From contig URQO01000026.1 in the NCBI GenBank assembly GCA_900550135.1, positions 1-24,436 on the forward strand: 24,436 nucleotides of DNA, in the 5' to 3' direction. Shown here piece by piece: positions 13,959-22,552 of the stretch (positions are counted from its first letter, which is position 1; the number at the start of each line of letters is the position of its first letter). The stretch is from an uncultured Eubacterium sp. (GTDB lineage: Bacteria; Bacillota; Clostridia; Lachnospirales; Lachnospiraceae). Position numbers and translations under genes: made by a program. Under the pieces are notes generated by a model. The model saw nothing but the letters and a program-made list of their open reading frames with translations, did no database searches and was not told where the DNA came from.

Positions 13959-15692
13959 ATGAAAGAAAATTTAAAGAAAATGATTGGCTACTATAAGCCC
14001 TATAAAAAAGTGTTTTTTGCAGATACATTTTTTGCCATCATTGCATCTATGGTAGCCCTTGTAATACCTTTGGTGGTAAGATATATTACTTCAACAGTGG
14101 TGTACATGGATGCAGGTGAAGCATTTAAGCACATTATAAGTATTGCAATAGCTGTATTTATTTTAATAATAATTCAAGTATACTGCAATTATTTTATATC
14201 AAATTACGGTCATGTTATGGGGGCAAAAATAGAATACGATATGAGAGCGGAGATATTTGCACATTTTCAAAAAATGCCATTTTCATTTTTTGATGACCAA
14301 AAAGTAGGTCAGCTAATGTCCAGAATCACTTCTGATTTATTTGACATAACAGAGTTACTTCATCATGGACCTGAAAATGTTACCATATCAGTTATAAAAA
14401 TTATTGGTGCATTGTGTATATTATTAAGCATTGACAAAAAACTGGCAATAGCTGCATTTGCACTTGTTCCATTTATGATTGTCTATGCATATTTCTTTAA
14501 TAAGAAAATGAAGCAGACATTTAGAATAAATAGAAAGAAAATAGCTGCCATTAATGAGCAGATTGAAGATAATTTATCAGGAATAAGAGTAGTAAAATCT
14601 TTTGCCAATGAAGAGTTGGAAAATGATAAGTTTGAAGTTGGAAACAAGGCATTTTTAGAGGCAAAGAAAAATAATTACAAATATATGGGTGGTTACAATG
14701 CAGGACTTACCGGCTTTAATACCATGATTAATCTTGTGGTTATTGTTGCCGGTGGAATTATGATTACAAAAAATATGGTTACTGTCACTGATTTTGTTAC
14801 ATTTCTTCTTTATATAAATATTTTTACTGACCCTGTTAAAACATTGATTGATTTTACAGAACAGTTTCAAAATGGATATTCAGGTTACGAAAGATTTAGG
14901 CAGATTTTGGATATGGAACCTGAAATTAAAGATAGTGCTGACGCAAAAGATATGACAGATGTTGTAGGAAATATTAAGTTTGACGATGTTTCCTTTAGAT
15001 ACAACGACAATGCACATAGGGTGTTAAAGCATATCAATCTTGAAATACCTGCAGGCTCTTATATTGCATTGGTTGGTTCATCAGGTGCCGGTAAAACCAC
15101 ATTGTGCAATCTTATTCCAAGATTTTATGATGTAACTTCAGGAAGTATTTTTATTGACGATGAAGATATTAGAAACGTAAAACTAAAATCCCTTAGAAAC
15201 AATATTGGTATGGTTCAACAGGATGTTTATCTGTTTGCAGGAACCATATATGAGAATATTAAGTATGGTAAGCCTGATGCCACAAAAGAAGAAGTCATTG
15301 CAGCTGCAAAGGAGGCCAATGCTTATGACTTTATTATGTCTCTTCCAAATGGTTTTGACACAGACATAGGACAAAGAGGTATCAAACTGTCAGGTGGACA
15401 AAAGCAGAGACTTTCAATTGCAAGAGTATTCCTAAAAAATCCACCAATTCTTATATTTGATGAGGCAACATCAGCCCTAGATAATGAAAGTGAAAAAGTA
15501 GTACAGGAATCAATGGAAAAACTTGCAAAAAACAGAACAACACTTGTAATTGCTCACAGACTTTCAACAATTAGAAATGCCGAGAAAATTTTAGTTCTTA
15601 CAGAAAATGGAATAGAAGAACAGGGAACACATGAACAATTAATAAATAAAAAAGGAATATACTATGACTTATATAGTATGACAGAATTGTAA
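13959..15692 (+). CDS. ABC transporter, fused membrane and ATPase domains (exporter)
   Basis: The 577-residue protein has an N-terminal six-helix ABC exporter membrane domain (about residues 18-300) and a C-terminal ATPase domain (about 338-577). Seen motifs are Walker A GSSGAGKT at 373-380, the Q-loop at MVQQDVYLF, signature LSGGQ at 477-481, Walker B ILIFDE at 497-502 and the switch His533 in IAHRLST. All residues needed for ATP hydrolysis are present, so it could work as a homodimer. Exporters of this MsbA/LmrA/YfiC-like type move lipids, drugs or peptides; the substrate cannot be assigned. Only one half-transporter gene is present, with no partner next door. The start at 13959 has AAGGA upstream. 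Confidence 0.94.
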   Translation: MKENLKKMIGYYKPYKKVFFADTFFAIIASMVALVIPLVVRYITSTVVYMDAGEAFKHIISIAIAVFILIIIQVYCNYFISNYGHVMGAKIEYDMRAEIFAHFQKMPFSFFDDQKVGQLMSRITSDLFDITELLHHGPENVTISVIKIIGALCILLSIDKKLAIAAFALVPFMIVYAYFFNKKMKQTFRINRKKIAAINEQIEDNLSGIRVVKSFANEELENDKFEVGNKAFLEAKKNNYKYMGGYNAGLTGFNTMINLVVIVAGGIMITKNMVTVTDFVTFLLYINIFTDPVKTLIDFTEQFQNGYSGYERFRQILDMEPEIKDSADAKDMTDVVGNIKFDDVSFRYNDNAHRVLKHINLEIPAGSYIALVGSSGAGKTTLCNLIPRFYDVTSGSIFIDDEDIRNVKLKSLRNNIGMVQQDVYLFAGTIYENIKYGKPDATKEEVIAAAKEANAYDFIMSLPNGFDTDIGQRGIKLSGGQKQRLSIARVFLKNPPILIFDEATSALDNESEKVVQESMEKLAKNRTTLVIAHRLSTIRNAEKILVLTENGIEEQGTHEQLINKKGIYYDLYSMTEL

Positions 15693-15715
15693 ATACAAAT
15701 GAACCATTATACTTG

Positions 15716-15744
15716 AAGGGCTCTTTCATTTTGAAATGACTCTT
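15716..15744 (+). terminator. imperfect hairpin after ABC exporter gene
   Basis: AAGGGCTCTTTCA (15716-15728) pairs imperfectly with TGAAATGACTCTT (15732-15744); the top TTTCA/TGAAA is perfect. It lies 24 bases after the ABC exporter stop and probably acts as its terminator, though no strong T-run follows. Confidence 0.4.
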
Positions 15745-15757
15745 AAATATAAAATAT

Positions 15758-15943
15758 GAAACCTGATAGGATACTATATTTTAAAACGATAGGCAGTTGT
15801 CAAAGTTTTTTCGAGCATAGCTACTGTGTTTGAAGCTTGTCTGAGCCCGTTAGGGCGAGTTAGCGAAAAAACACAGTTGATAGGCGGCGCAGAAAAAACA
15901 AAGACAACAACGTGTTTTGAAATATAGTATCCTGTCAGGTTTC
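15758..15943. repeat. 186-bp nested inverted-repeat element (MITE-like or structured RNA)
   Basis: This element fills most of the 307-base gap between the ABC exporter and the carbamate kinase gene. Its outer arms (from 15758, and ending 15943) are near-perfect inverted repeats of about 30 bases, beginning GAAACCTG and ending CAGGTTTC. The two mismatches are of the T/C type that keep G-U pairing. Nested inside are GTTTTTTC (15805-15812) / GAAAAAAC (15892-15899), ACTGTGTTT / AAACACAGT (15823-15831 and 15869-15877), and GCCC-GTTA-GGGC (15845-15856). There is no open reading frame of note and no transposase. The core is richer in G+C than its surroundings. No clear target-site duplication was seen. 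Mobile MITE or folded RNA are both possible. Confidence 0.75.
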
Positions 15944-15950
15944 TCTTTGC

Positions 15951-15992
15951 ATACTAAAAGGACACCTCAAAATGAAAGTGTCCTTTTAGTAT
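15951..15992. terminator. bidirectional hairpin terminator between convergent genes
   Basis: A perfect 15-bp stem ATACTAAAAGGACAC (15951-15965) / GTGTCCTTTTAGTAT (15978-15992) has a 12-base loop. It ends 8 bases from the carbamate kinase stop and can serve both convergent transcripts. Confidence 0.8.
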
Positions 15993-15999
15993 ACCGATT

Positions 16000-16932
16000 T
16001 TATTTTATTATTGTTCCAACTTTTCCACGGATTCCGTCTTTAGCTTTTGAAAGATTTGTAATAATTGCTTCACGTACTTCTCCAGCCTGAACAAATGATA
16101 CTGATGCATCAATCTTTGGAAGTGATGTTACAGGATCAAAGTATCCGTCTTCAATAAGTTTTTCAGCATCAGTAGCTGAAAGCTCTTTTAATTCCTCAGT
16201 TTTGCCATCTTTTTCAATTGTAAGATAATCACTTGATGTAAGAATCATAAGAGTAGAAGCATCAAGCATATCTGCAAGTTTTGCAGCTGTGTAGTCTTTT
16301 TCAATAATACCACTGGCACCTTTTAAACCTGTACGTTGCTGTAAAACAGGAATACCACCACCACCTGCAGCAATAACAAGCTGATGAGCATCAACTAAAG
16401 CCTTAATGGCATCAATCTCGTAAATATCGATTGGCTTTGGACTAGCGATAATTCTTCTGTATCCGTCCTCTCCTTCTTCGTATTCAACATAGTTTCCTTT
16501 TTTCTTTTCATTGTCAGCTTCTTCCTTTGTCATCAAACGTCCAATAACCTTTGATGGAGCATTAAATGCCTTGTCAAAAGGATCAACTCTAACCTGTGTA
16601 ATAATAGTGCTGACAGGTTTGTAAATGCCACGTGATAATAACTCTGTACGAATAGCATTCTGTAAATCAAAGCCAATATACCCCTGACTCATTGCACCAC
16701 AAATTGACATAGGTGCAACAGTTCTGTTTTCATCAAGTCTTGAGTATTCAGTCATAGCGGTCTGAATCATACCAACCTGTGGCCCGTTACTGTGTGTAAT
16801 GATAACTTCATATTTTTCTTCTACCAAATCAGCAATTGCTTTTGCTGCAGCTTTAACACGTTTCTGTTGTTTTGGAAATGATTCACTAAAAGCATTTCTT
16901 CCAAGAGCAACAACTACTTTTTTGTTATCCAT
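16000..16932 (-). CDS. arcC: carbamate kinase
   Basis: This amino-acid-kinase-fold enzyme makes ATP and carbamate from carbamoyl phosphate, usually as the last step of arginine, agmatine or purine-derivative fermentation. The 310 residues match the family. Recognisable segments are THSNGPQVGMI, the PxxICGAMSQGYIGF region, IIASPKPIDIYE, VIAAGGGGIPV and EKDYTAAKLADML. An oddity is the N-terminal loop ALGRNAF, where the family has ALGGNAL; Arg replaces the second Gly. The start at 16932 has AAAGGAG eight bases upstream. No arcA, arcB or other carbamoyl phosphate producer is adjacent, so the metabolic context is not given by this locus. Confidence 0.95.
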   Translation of the reverse strand: MDNKKVVVALGRNAFSESFPKQQKRVKAAAKAIADLVEEKYEVIITHSNGPQVGMIQTAMTEYSRLDENRTVAPMSICGAMSQGYIGFDLQNAIRTELLSRGIYKPVSTIITQVRVDPFDKAFNAPSKVIGRLMTKEEADNEKKKGNYVEYEEGEDGYRRIIASPKPIDIYEIDAIKALVDAHQLVIAAGGGGIPVLQQRTGLKGASGIIEKDYTAAKLADMLDASTLMILTSSDYLTIEKDGKTEELKELSATDAEKLIEDGYFDPVTSLPKIDASVSFVQAGEVREAIITNLSKAKDGIRGKVGTIIK

Positions 16933-16970
16933 AATAATGTCTCCTTTAACCGTTAAAAATCAATACATAT

Positions 16971-16999
16971 AGTATAAAATAAAATTAATTAAAATACAA
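16971..16999 (-). promoter_or_regulatory. promoter of carbamate kinase gene
   Basis: On the minus strand TTGTAT (16999-16994) and TATACT (16976-16971) are 17 bp apart. The -10 element lies 38 bases upstream of the arcC start and after the ABC-F stop. Confidence 0.6.
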
Positions 17000-17029
17000 T
17001 AAAAGACACCAATTTGCCAACAAAACTTA

Positions 17030-18943
17030 TTATAGTTGATCGGATAAAATTTCCCACTCTTCCATAAGCTGGTCCAACTTATCACTAATTTCATTTTGCT
17101 CTTTACTGATTTTATTAAGTTTTGCAGAATTGGTAGCAACATCAGGGTCCTGAACCATGTCATCCAATTCATTTAATCGGTCCTCGTATTTTTTTATTTG
17201 TTCCTCTACTTTAGATATATCATTTTTCAATTTCCTAATCCTTGAAGCCTCAGCTTTCCTTTCTAAATAATCCTGTTTATTTGCAGAAACAGTTTTTTGT
17301 TCCTTTGTCTTTGTAATAGTAGGAGCAAAAGTAGCAGTAAGCTCATCTTTTTTCTCCTGATAATAATCATAGTTTCCTAAATAATTAATAAGTTTTGTAT
17401 TTGTAAGTTCAAGTATACGGCTGGCAGTCTGATTTATAAAATATCTGTCATGAGATACATATAAAACCGTGCCGGTATAATTGTTAATGGCATTTTCCAA
17501 TATTTCCTTAGATGTCATGTCCAAATGGTTTGTAGGTTCATCTAAAATAATAAAATTAGCTTCTGATAGCATTAATTTGGCAAGTGACAGGCGTCCCTTT
17601 TCGCCACCACTTAAATCTCCAACCATTTTAAAAACATCATCTCCTGTAAACATAAATGCTGCAAGTGTATTTCTTATTTTAGTATTTGTCATATTAGGGT
17701 ATGCATTGGCAATCTCTTCAAAAAGAGTATTGTCATCAGACAAGTTGTGATGTTCCTGGTCATAATATCCAATATGAACGTTGGTACCAAGTTTGATGGT
17801 ACCGTAGTCAGCTGATTCTAATCCGTTTATAATTTTTAAAATTGTTGTTTTACCTGTTCCGTTATCACCAATTAATGCCACATGTTCACTGCGTTTGATT
17901 TCAAAACTTAAATGGCTAAAGAGAACAGAGGAGTATGATTTTTCCAAATCTTCAACTGCTAAAACATCATTGCCACTTACAATATCAGGTTCTAAAGTTA
18001 TGTTCATATTGTCCTGAAGTTCCTGTGGCTTTTCAATGCGTTCAGTCTTCTCAAGGACTTTTTCACGGCTTTGGGCACGTTTATAAAACTTTTCCTGCTT
18101 GTAAGAACGAAGTTTTGCAATGACTTCTTCCTGATGCTTGATTTCACTTTGCTGCTTTAAATACAAATTCATTAAAGCATCACGATTTTCTTTTTTCTTT
18201 TTTGCAAAATCAGAATAGTTCCCCTCATATGTATGGGACTTATGATTTTCAATTTCAATAACCTTTGTTACAATCTTGTCCAAAAAATATCTGTCATGAG
18301 CAATAATTAAAACTGCACCATTATAATTTAAAAGATATGTTTCAAGCCATTTGATGGAATTAAGGTCCAAATGGTTTGTAGGTTCATCCAGCATAATAAT
18401 GTCAGGCTTTTCTAAAAGTAACTTACAAAGGGCAACTCTTGTTTTCTGACCACCTGACAAATTACCAACCTGTTTGTCAAAATCATCCTCAGTAAAACCA
18501 AGTCCTTTAATAACACCTTCAATTTCGCTTTTGTAAGAATATCCATTTAATAACTGAAAACGATGTTCTAAGTTGGTGTAAGTTTCCATAAGAGAAGATA
18601 AATCCTTACCCGATACAAGAGACATTTCCTTTTCGTATTCTTTTAATTTGTTTTCCATGTCAATTAAATTTTGTTTGACAGACTTAACTTCTTCATAAAT
18701 AGTATGATTAGAACTTAAATCCTGATACTGTGCAAGGTATCCAATGGTTTTGTCTTTTCCAATAGTGACAGTACCTGAGTCAGATGAAAGTTCTCCCATA
18801 ATTATTTTAAATATAGTAGATTTGCCTGCACCATTGTTCCCAACCAGTGCAGCTTTTTCGTAATCATTAATGAAAAATGAACAGTCGTCAAGAACTGTTT
18901 CAACACCATATGATTTGCTTATATGATTACATGATAAAATCAT
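17030..18943 (-). CDS. ABC-F family ATPase (ribosome-associated, YdiF/Uup-like)
   Basis: The start is set at 18943 (MILSCNHISKSYG), because GGAGG lies just upstream; the longer in-frame version has no support. The 637-residue protein has two ATPase domains and no membrane helices. Domain 1 has Walker A GNNGAGKS (35-42), LSGGQKTR (162-169) and MLDEPTNHLD (184-193). Domain 2 has GDNGTGKTT (359-367), LSGGEKGR (444-451) and ILDEPTNHLD (466-475). The interdomain linker at about 232-325 is Lys/Gln/Glu-rich and helical. The C-terminal segment (about 555-637) is a coiled coil, as in YdiF/Uup-type members. ABC-F proteins act on ribosomes as translation factors or antibiotic protectors; which applies here is not visible. 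Confidence 0.95.
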   Translation of the reverse strand: MILSCNHISKSYGVETVLDDCSFFINDYEKAALVGNNGAGKSTIFKIIMGELSSDSGTVTIGKDKTIGYLAQYQDLSSNHTIYEEVKSVKQNLIDMENKLKEYEKEMSLVSGKDLSSLMETYTNLEHRFQLLNGYSYKSEIEGVIKGLGFTEDDFDKQVGNLSGGQKTRVALCKLLLEKPDIIMLDEPTNHLDLNSIKWLETYLLNYNGAVLIIAHDRYFLDKIVTKVIEIENHKSHTYEGNYSDFAKKKKENRDALMNLYLKQQSEIKHQEEVIAKLRSYKQEKFYKRAQSREKVLEKTERIEKPQELQDNMNITLEPDIVSGNDVLAVEDLEKSYSSVLFSHLSFEIKRSEHVALIGDNGTGKTTILKIINGLESADYGTIKLGTNVHIGYYDQEHHNLSDDNTLFEEIANAYPNMTNTKIRNTLAAFMFTGDDVFKMVGDLSGGEKGRLSLAKLMLSEANFIILDEPTNHLDMTSKEILENAINNYTGTVLYVSHDRYFINQTASRILELTNTKLINYLGNYDYYQEKKDELTATFAPTITKTKEQKTVSANKQDYLERKAEASRIRKLKNDISKVEEQIKKYEDRLNELDDMVQDPDVATNSAKLNKISKEQNEISDKLDQLMEEWEILSDQL

Positions 18944-19032
18944 GGTTCCCTCCAAATGTTTACTTATTTTTCTCCTAAGGTAGTCTACCATAAAATACAA
19001 AATTTTTAAACAAAATAAAGAATGACAAATAT

Positions 19033-19061
19033 TTGACAATCTTTTGGTATAACTTTATAAT
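19033..19061 (+). promoter_or_regulatory. consensus sigma-A promoter of rex operon
   Basis: TTGACA (19033-19038) and TATAAT (19056-19061) with exactly 17 bp between them match the consensus perfectly. The -10 element lies 29 bases before the rex start. No clear Rex operator (TTGTTAA-N4-TTAACAA) is seen on it. Confidence 0.9.
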
Positions 19062-19090
19062 TAGCATATATAAATAAGTAGGAGAGAATT

Positions 19091-19723
19091 ATGAACAAAA
19101 TTTCTAAGGCAGTAGTTTCAAGACTGCCAAGATATTATAGATATTTAGATGAATTAAAATCTCAAAATATAGAAAGAATTTCCTCTAAAGAATTAAGCAA
19201 AATGATGAATGTAACTGCATCTCAGATTAGACAGGACCTTAACAATTTTGGAGGATTCGGACAGCAGGGATATGGTTACAATGTCCAGTATTTGTATGAT
19301 GAAATAGGGAAGTTGTTAGGCCTTGACATACCGCACAAAATGGTTATCGTTGGTGCAGGAAATTTGGGACAGGCACTTGCCAATTACAACAATTTTAAAA
19401 ACAGAGGATTTGAGATAACAGCACTGTTTGACAAAAATCCTGAATTGATTGGCAAAAAAACACAAAATGCCACAATATATGATATTGATACTTTGTACGA
19501 TTATGTTAAAGAGAATCATGTGGAGATTGTAGCATTAACACTTCCAAAGGAGCCTGCAAGAAAGATAGCAGAAAAGCTTGTGGAATGTGGTGTTAAGGCA
19601 TTTTGGAATTTCGCACATACTGATTTAGCTTTCTCAAATGACATTATTGTGGAAAATGTTCATTTATCAGAAAGTTTAATGAAACTTACATATAGTATTT
19701 CCGAAAGGAAAAATAAAGAATAA
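19091..19723 (+). CDS. rex: redox-sensing transcriptional repressor Rex
   Basis: Rex is a dimeric repressor that senses the NADH/NAD+ ratio and controls fermentation and respiration genes. The 210-residue length is typical. The N-terminal winged helix covers about residues 1-78, with RLPRYYRYL, SSKELSKMMNVTASQIRQDL and the wing FGGFGQQGYGYNV. The Rossmann domain has GAGNLGQA from residue 88 and ALTLPKEPARKIAEKL later, and the C-terminal swapped helix follows. The start at 19091 has AGGAGAG upstream. It leads a run of same-strand genes (nnr 24 bp later, then alr), linking redox sensing to NAD(P)HX repair. Confidence 0.97.
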   Translation: MNKISKAVVSRLPRYYRYLDELKSQNIERISSKELSKMMNVTASQIRQDLNNFGGFGQQGYGYNVQYLYDEIGKLLGLDIPHKMVIVGAGNLGQALANYNNFKNRGFEITALFDKNPELIGKKTQNATIYDIDTLYDYVKENHVEIVALTLPKEPARKIAEKLVECGVKAFWNFAHTDLAFSNDIIVENVHLSESLMKLTYSISERKNKE

Positions 19724-19747
19724 AGTTAATAACAGTGGGAGGGACAA

Positions 19748-21226
19748 ATGAAAAGTATTTTAACTGGCAACGAAATGAAGTCCATTAATAAAAATACAAT
19801 TGAGAATATTGGAATTCCCGGAATTGTTTTAATGGAAAGAGCAGCACTAAGCGTTGCAAATTTTATTGAAGAAAAAGAAAAGAAAGATCATACTGTACTT
19901 GTTGTGGCAGGTGTTGGCAACAACGGGGCAGATGGTCTTGCAGTATGCAGGATGTTACACCTTTTGGGGTATAGCACCTGTATTTATATTTTAGGCGATA
20001 AAGACAAAGGCACAGAAGATTTTAAAACCCAGCTTCATATCGTTAAAAATCTTGGCATTGAAATATCTGACAGCCTGATAGAAGCAGACGTTATTGTAGA
20101 TGCAATTTTCGGCGTTGGATTGTCAAGAGATGTTAAAGGACATTACAAGGAAGTTATTGATTATATTAATAGTGCAAGAGCACATAAGTATGCGGTAGAT
20201 ATTCCATCAGGTGTTGATGCCACATCAGGAAAAGTTTTAGGTTGTGCAGTAAATGCTGACTATACAGTTACATTTGGTTATGAAAAGGTTGGCACAGTAT
20301 TGTATCCAGGAGCCCAATATTGTGGCGAAGTTACGGTAGCAGATATTGGATTTGCCAAAAGTGATGTATTAAATGATGCAATTAAATATATTGAAAAAGA
20401 AGATTTGCATTTTGTACCTAAGAGACAAAATTATTCAAACAAAGGTACATATGGAAAGATTCTTGTTATTGCAGGTAGCAAAGACATTTCAGGAGCAGCT
20501 GTTTTGTCAGCACTTGCAGCATTTAAAACAGGTGCAGGAATGGTTAGAGTGTTTACTCATGAAAATAACAGAAATGTTATTGCCAAATTGATACCTGAAG
20601 CCATGATTAATACTTACACAATAGATGAATTTGACGAAAAAGCATTAGATGCATGCCTTAACTGGAGTGATGTTGTTGCCATTGGTCCAGGCATTGGTAC
20701 AGGAGAGGTACAAAGTCTGATGGTTGAAAAAACATTGGAGTCAGGTCATCCATGTGTATTAGATGCAGATGGCATTAATACAATTGCAAGACATGAAGAT
20801 ATTAAAAAGAAGTTTCACAAAAATGTTATAATTACACCTCATCTGAAAGAACTAAGCAGATTTGAGGCGATTTCCATAGATGATATTTTAAAAGATATTG
20901 TAAAAAGGGCAGAAGAAGTAAATTATAAACACAATATATCTGTTGTATTAAAGGATGCAAGAAGTGTTATTGCAACAGAAAATGCAACTTACATTAATTT
21001 GTCAGGAAACAGTGGAATGGCTACAGCAGGAAGTGGTGATGTGTTAACAGGTATTCTTGCAGGACTTATTGGCATTGGAACAGATCTTAATCTTGTACCG
21101 GCACTTGGTGCTTATATACACGGACTTGCCGGTGACATTGCCGCAATGCATATAAGTAAAGAAAGCATGATGGCAACAGACATTATCCGATATATACCGG
21201 ATGCATTAAAAGGTGAGATTAAATAA
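19748..21226 (+). CDS. nnr: bifunctional NAD(P)HX epimerase / ADP- or ATP-dependent NAD(P)HX dehydratase
   Basis: This enzyme repairs hydrated NADH and NADPH. The 492 residues hold two domains. The N-terminal YjeF_N epimerase (about 1-215) has GVGNNGADG at 55-63, VDAIFGVGLS and VDIPSGVDA. The C-terminal dehydratase, of ribokinase-like fold (about 220-490), has NKGTYGKILVIAGS, AIGPGIGTG, LDADGIN, the TPHLKELSRF segment and NSGMATAGSGDVLTG. The last two differ slightly from the common TPHPGEMARL and NPGMATGGTGDVL, but the GSGDVL catalytic Asp is kept. The start follows GGGAGGG. In many Firmicutes acpS lies beside it; here it is absent and alr follows after 17 bp. Confidence 0.96.
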   Translation: MKSILTGNEMKSINKNTIENIGIPGIVLMERAALSVANFIEEKEKKDHTVLVVAGVGNNGADGLAVCRMLHLLGYSTCIYILGDKDKGTEDFKTQLHIVKNLGIEISDSLIEADVIVDAIFGVGLSRDVKGHYKEVIDYINSARAHKYAVDIPSGVDATSGKVLGCAVNADYTVTFGYEKVGTVLYPGAQYCGEVTVADIGFAKSDVLNDAIKYIEKEDLHFVPKRQNYSNKGTYGKILVIAGSKDISGAAVLSALAAFKTGAGMVRVFTHENNRNVIAKLIPEAMINTYTIDEFDEKALDACLNWSDVVAIGPGIGTGEVQSLMVEKTLESGHPCVLDADGINTIARHEDIKKKFHKNVIITPHLKELSRFEAISIDDILKDIVKRAEEVNYKHNISVVLKDARSVIATENATYINLSGNSGMATAGSGDVLTGILAGLIGIGTDLNLVPALGAYIHGLAGDIAAMHISKESMMATDIIRYIPDALKGEIK

Positions 21227-21243
21227 AACGGAAGAAGGATAAA

Positions 21244-22434
21244 ATGAATATTAATGAAAAGTATTTTAGATGTTATGCAACAGTAGATTTAGACAATATT
21301 TGTTACAATATGCAGTTGATGAGAAAGAATATTACTGAAAAAACAAATTTAATTGCTGTTATAAAAACAGATGGCTATGGTCATGGTGCAGTTCCTATCG
21401 CAAAAGCAATAGATTATATGTGTTATGGATATGCTGTGGCAACGCCTGAGGAAGGACACATACTTAGAAAGCATGGTATTACAAAGCCTATTTTTATTTT
21501 GGGTTATGTACCACACAGTGACTATCAGTTGATTGTAGATGAAGAAATGTTACCACCTGTTTTTTCAATTGAAGATGCAAAAGAACTTTCAAAAGTTGCA
21601 AAGCAGTCAGAAAAAGTGGCAAAAATAAATATTGCAAGTGATACAGGAATGAGCCGTATTGGATATATTCCAAGTAAAGATGCAGTAGATGAAATAAAAG
21701 AAATATCAAAGCTTGAAAACATCAAAATAGAGTCAATATTTACTCATTTTGCAAAAGCAGATTATAAAGACAAAAGTTCCGCAAATAAACAGCTTAATAT
21801 ATTTAAAAAGTTTATAAATGATATTGAGAAGGCAGGAGTAAATATTCCTATTCATCAGTGTGCCAACAGTGCGGCAACAATGGAAATGCCAAACACGGCA
21901 ATGGATATAGACAGAGTAGGTATTTCACTTTATGGACTTTATCCATCAGATGAAATGGATCAGGAGAACATGAAGTTAAAGCCTGCAATGAACCTTTATT
22001 CTCATGTAGTATACGTAAAGACTATTGAGAAAGGAAGAGGGGTTAGTTATGGTCATACATTTATTGCAGACAAAGATATGACAGTGGCAACAATACCTAT
22101 TGGTTATGGTGACGGATATCCAAGAAATCTTTCAAACAAAGGTTATGTTCTTATACATGGAAAGAAAGCACCAATTATTGGAAGAGTGTGCATGGATCAG
22201 TTTATGGTAGATGTTTCAGACATTGAAGATGTGTGTGTAGGTGACAAAGTTACTTTGGCAGGAACAGACGGTGATGAGACAATTTTAATTGATGATTTGT
22301 CAGTGCTTGCAGGTACATTTAATTATGAGTTTGTATGTGATTTAGGTAAAAGAGTACCAAGAGTTTACTTAAAAGATGGAAAAGTTGTTGGTACAAAGGA
22401 TTACTTTGATGATACATATAATATAAATCTTTAA
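21244..22434 (+). CDS. alr: alanine racemase
   Basis: Alr is a PLP enzyme that supplies D-alanine for peptidoglycan. The 396 residues show the PLP lysine Lys41 in AVIKTDGYGHG and the second catalytic base Tyr269 in GVSYGHTF. VGISLYGLYPSDEM and CMDQFMVDVSD complete the TIM-barrel and beta-domain signatures. It is 17 bp after nnr, preceded by GGAAGAAGG, so it belongs to the rex-nnr-alr transcript. The region downstream, up to mazF, carries periodic repeats rather than a gene. Confidence 0.97.
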   Translation: MNINEKYFRCYATVDLDNICYNMQLMRKNITEKTNLIAVIKTDGYGHGAVPIAKAIDYMCYGYAVATPEEGHILRKHGITKPIFILGYVPHSDYQLIVDEEMLPPVFSIEDAKELSKVAKQSEKVAKINIASDTGMSRIGYIPSKDAVDEIKEISKLENIKIESIFTHFAKADYKDKSSANKQLNIFKKFINDIEKAGVNIPIHQCANSAATMEMPNTAMDIDRVGISLYGLYPSDEMDQENMKLKPAMNLYSHVVYVKTIEKGRGVSYGHTFIADKDMTVATIPIGYGDGYPRNLSNKGYVLIHGKKAPIIGRVCMDQFMVDVSDIEDVCVGDKVTLAGTDGDETILIDDLSVLAGTFNYEFVCDLGKRVPRVYLKDGKVVGTKDYFDDTYNINL

Positions 22435-22533
22435 TATTAAATACACATGTCATATCTTTTGGTATTAAATACGTGTATCATAAAAAATAATATTAAATAC
22501 GTATATTATATAAATTTTAATATAATTGAATAC
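22435..22533. repeat. three TATTAAATAC direct repeats at exact 28-bp period, plus a degenerate fourth copy
   Basis: Identical 10-mers occur at 22435, 22463 and 22491; each continues with a related sequence (ACATGTCATA, GTGTATCATA, GTATATTATA). A degenerate copy, AATTGAATACACAT, lies at 22524. The set starts directly after the alr stop codon and ends before mazF. Spacing near three helical turns suggests a multi-site operator, but AT-rich drift is possible. Confidence 0.75.
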
Positions 22534-22535
22534 AC

Positions 22536-22552
22536 ATTCCAAAAAGTGGAAT
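22536..22552 (+). promoter_or_regulatory. short inverted repeat upstream of mazF
   Basis: ATTCCA (22536-22541) and TGGAAT (22547-22552) form a perfect 6-bp inverted repeat with an AAAAG loop, 48 bases before the mazF start. It abuts TACTAT, a possible -10. It could be an operator or a small hairpin. Confidence 0.4.

Noticed and set aside
22435..22533. CRISPR array reading of the periodic repeats
   Set aside because: The repeated unit is only 10 bases, the intervening 18 bases are similar AT-rich sequence rather than distinct spacers, and no cas gene is present.
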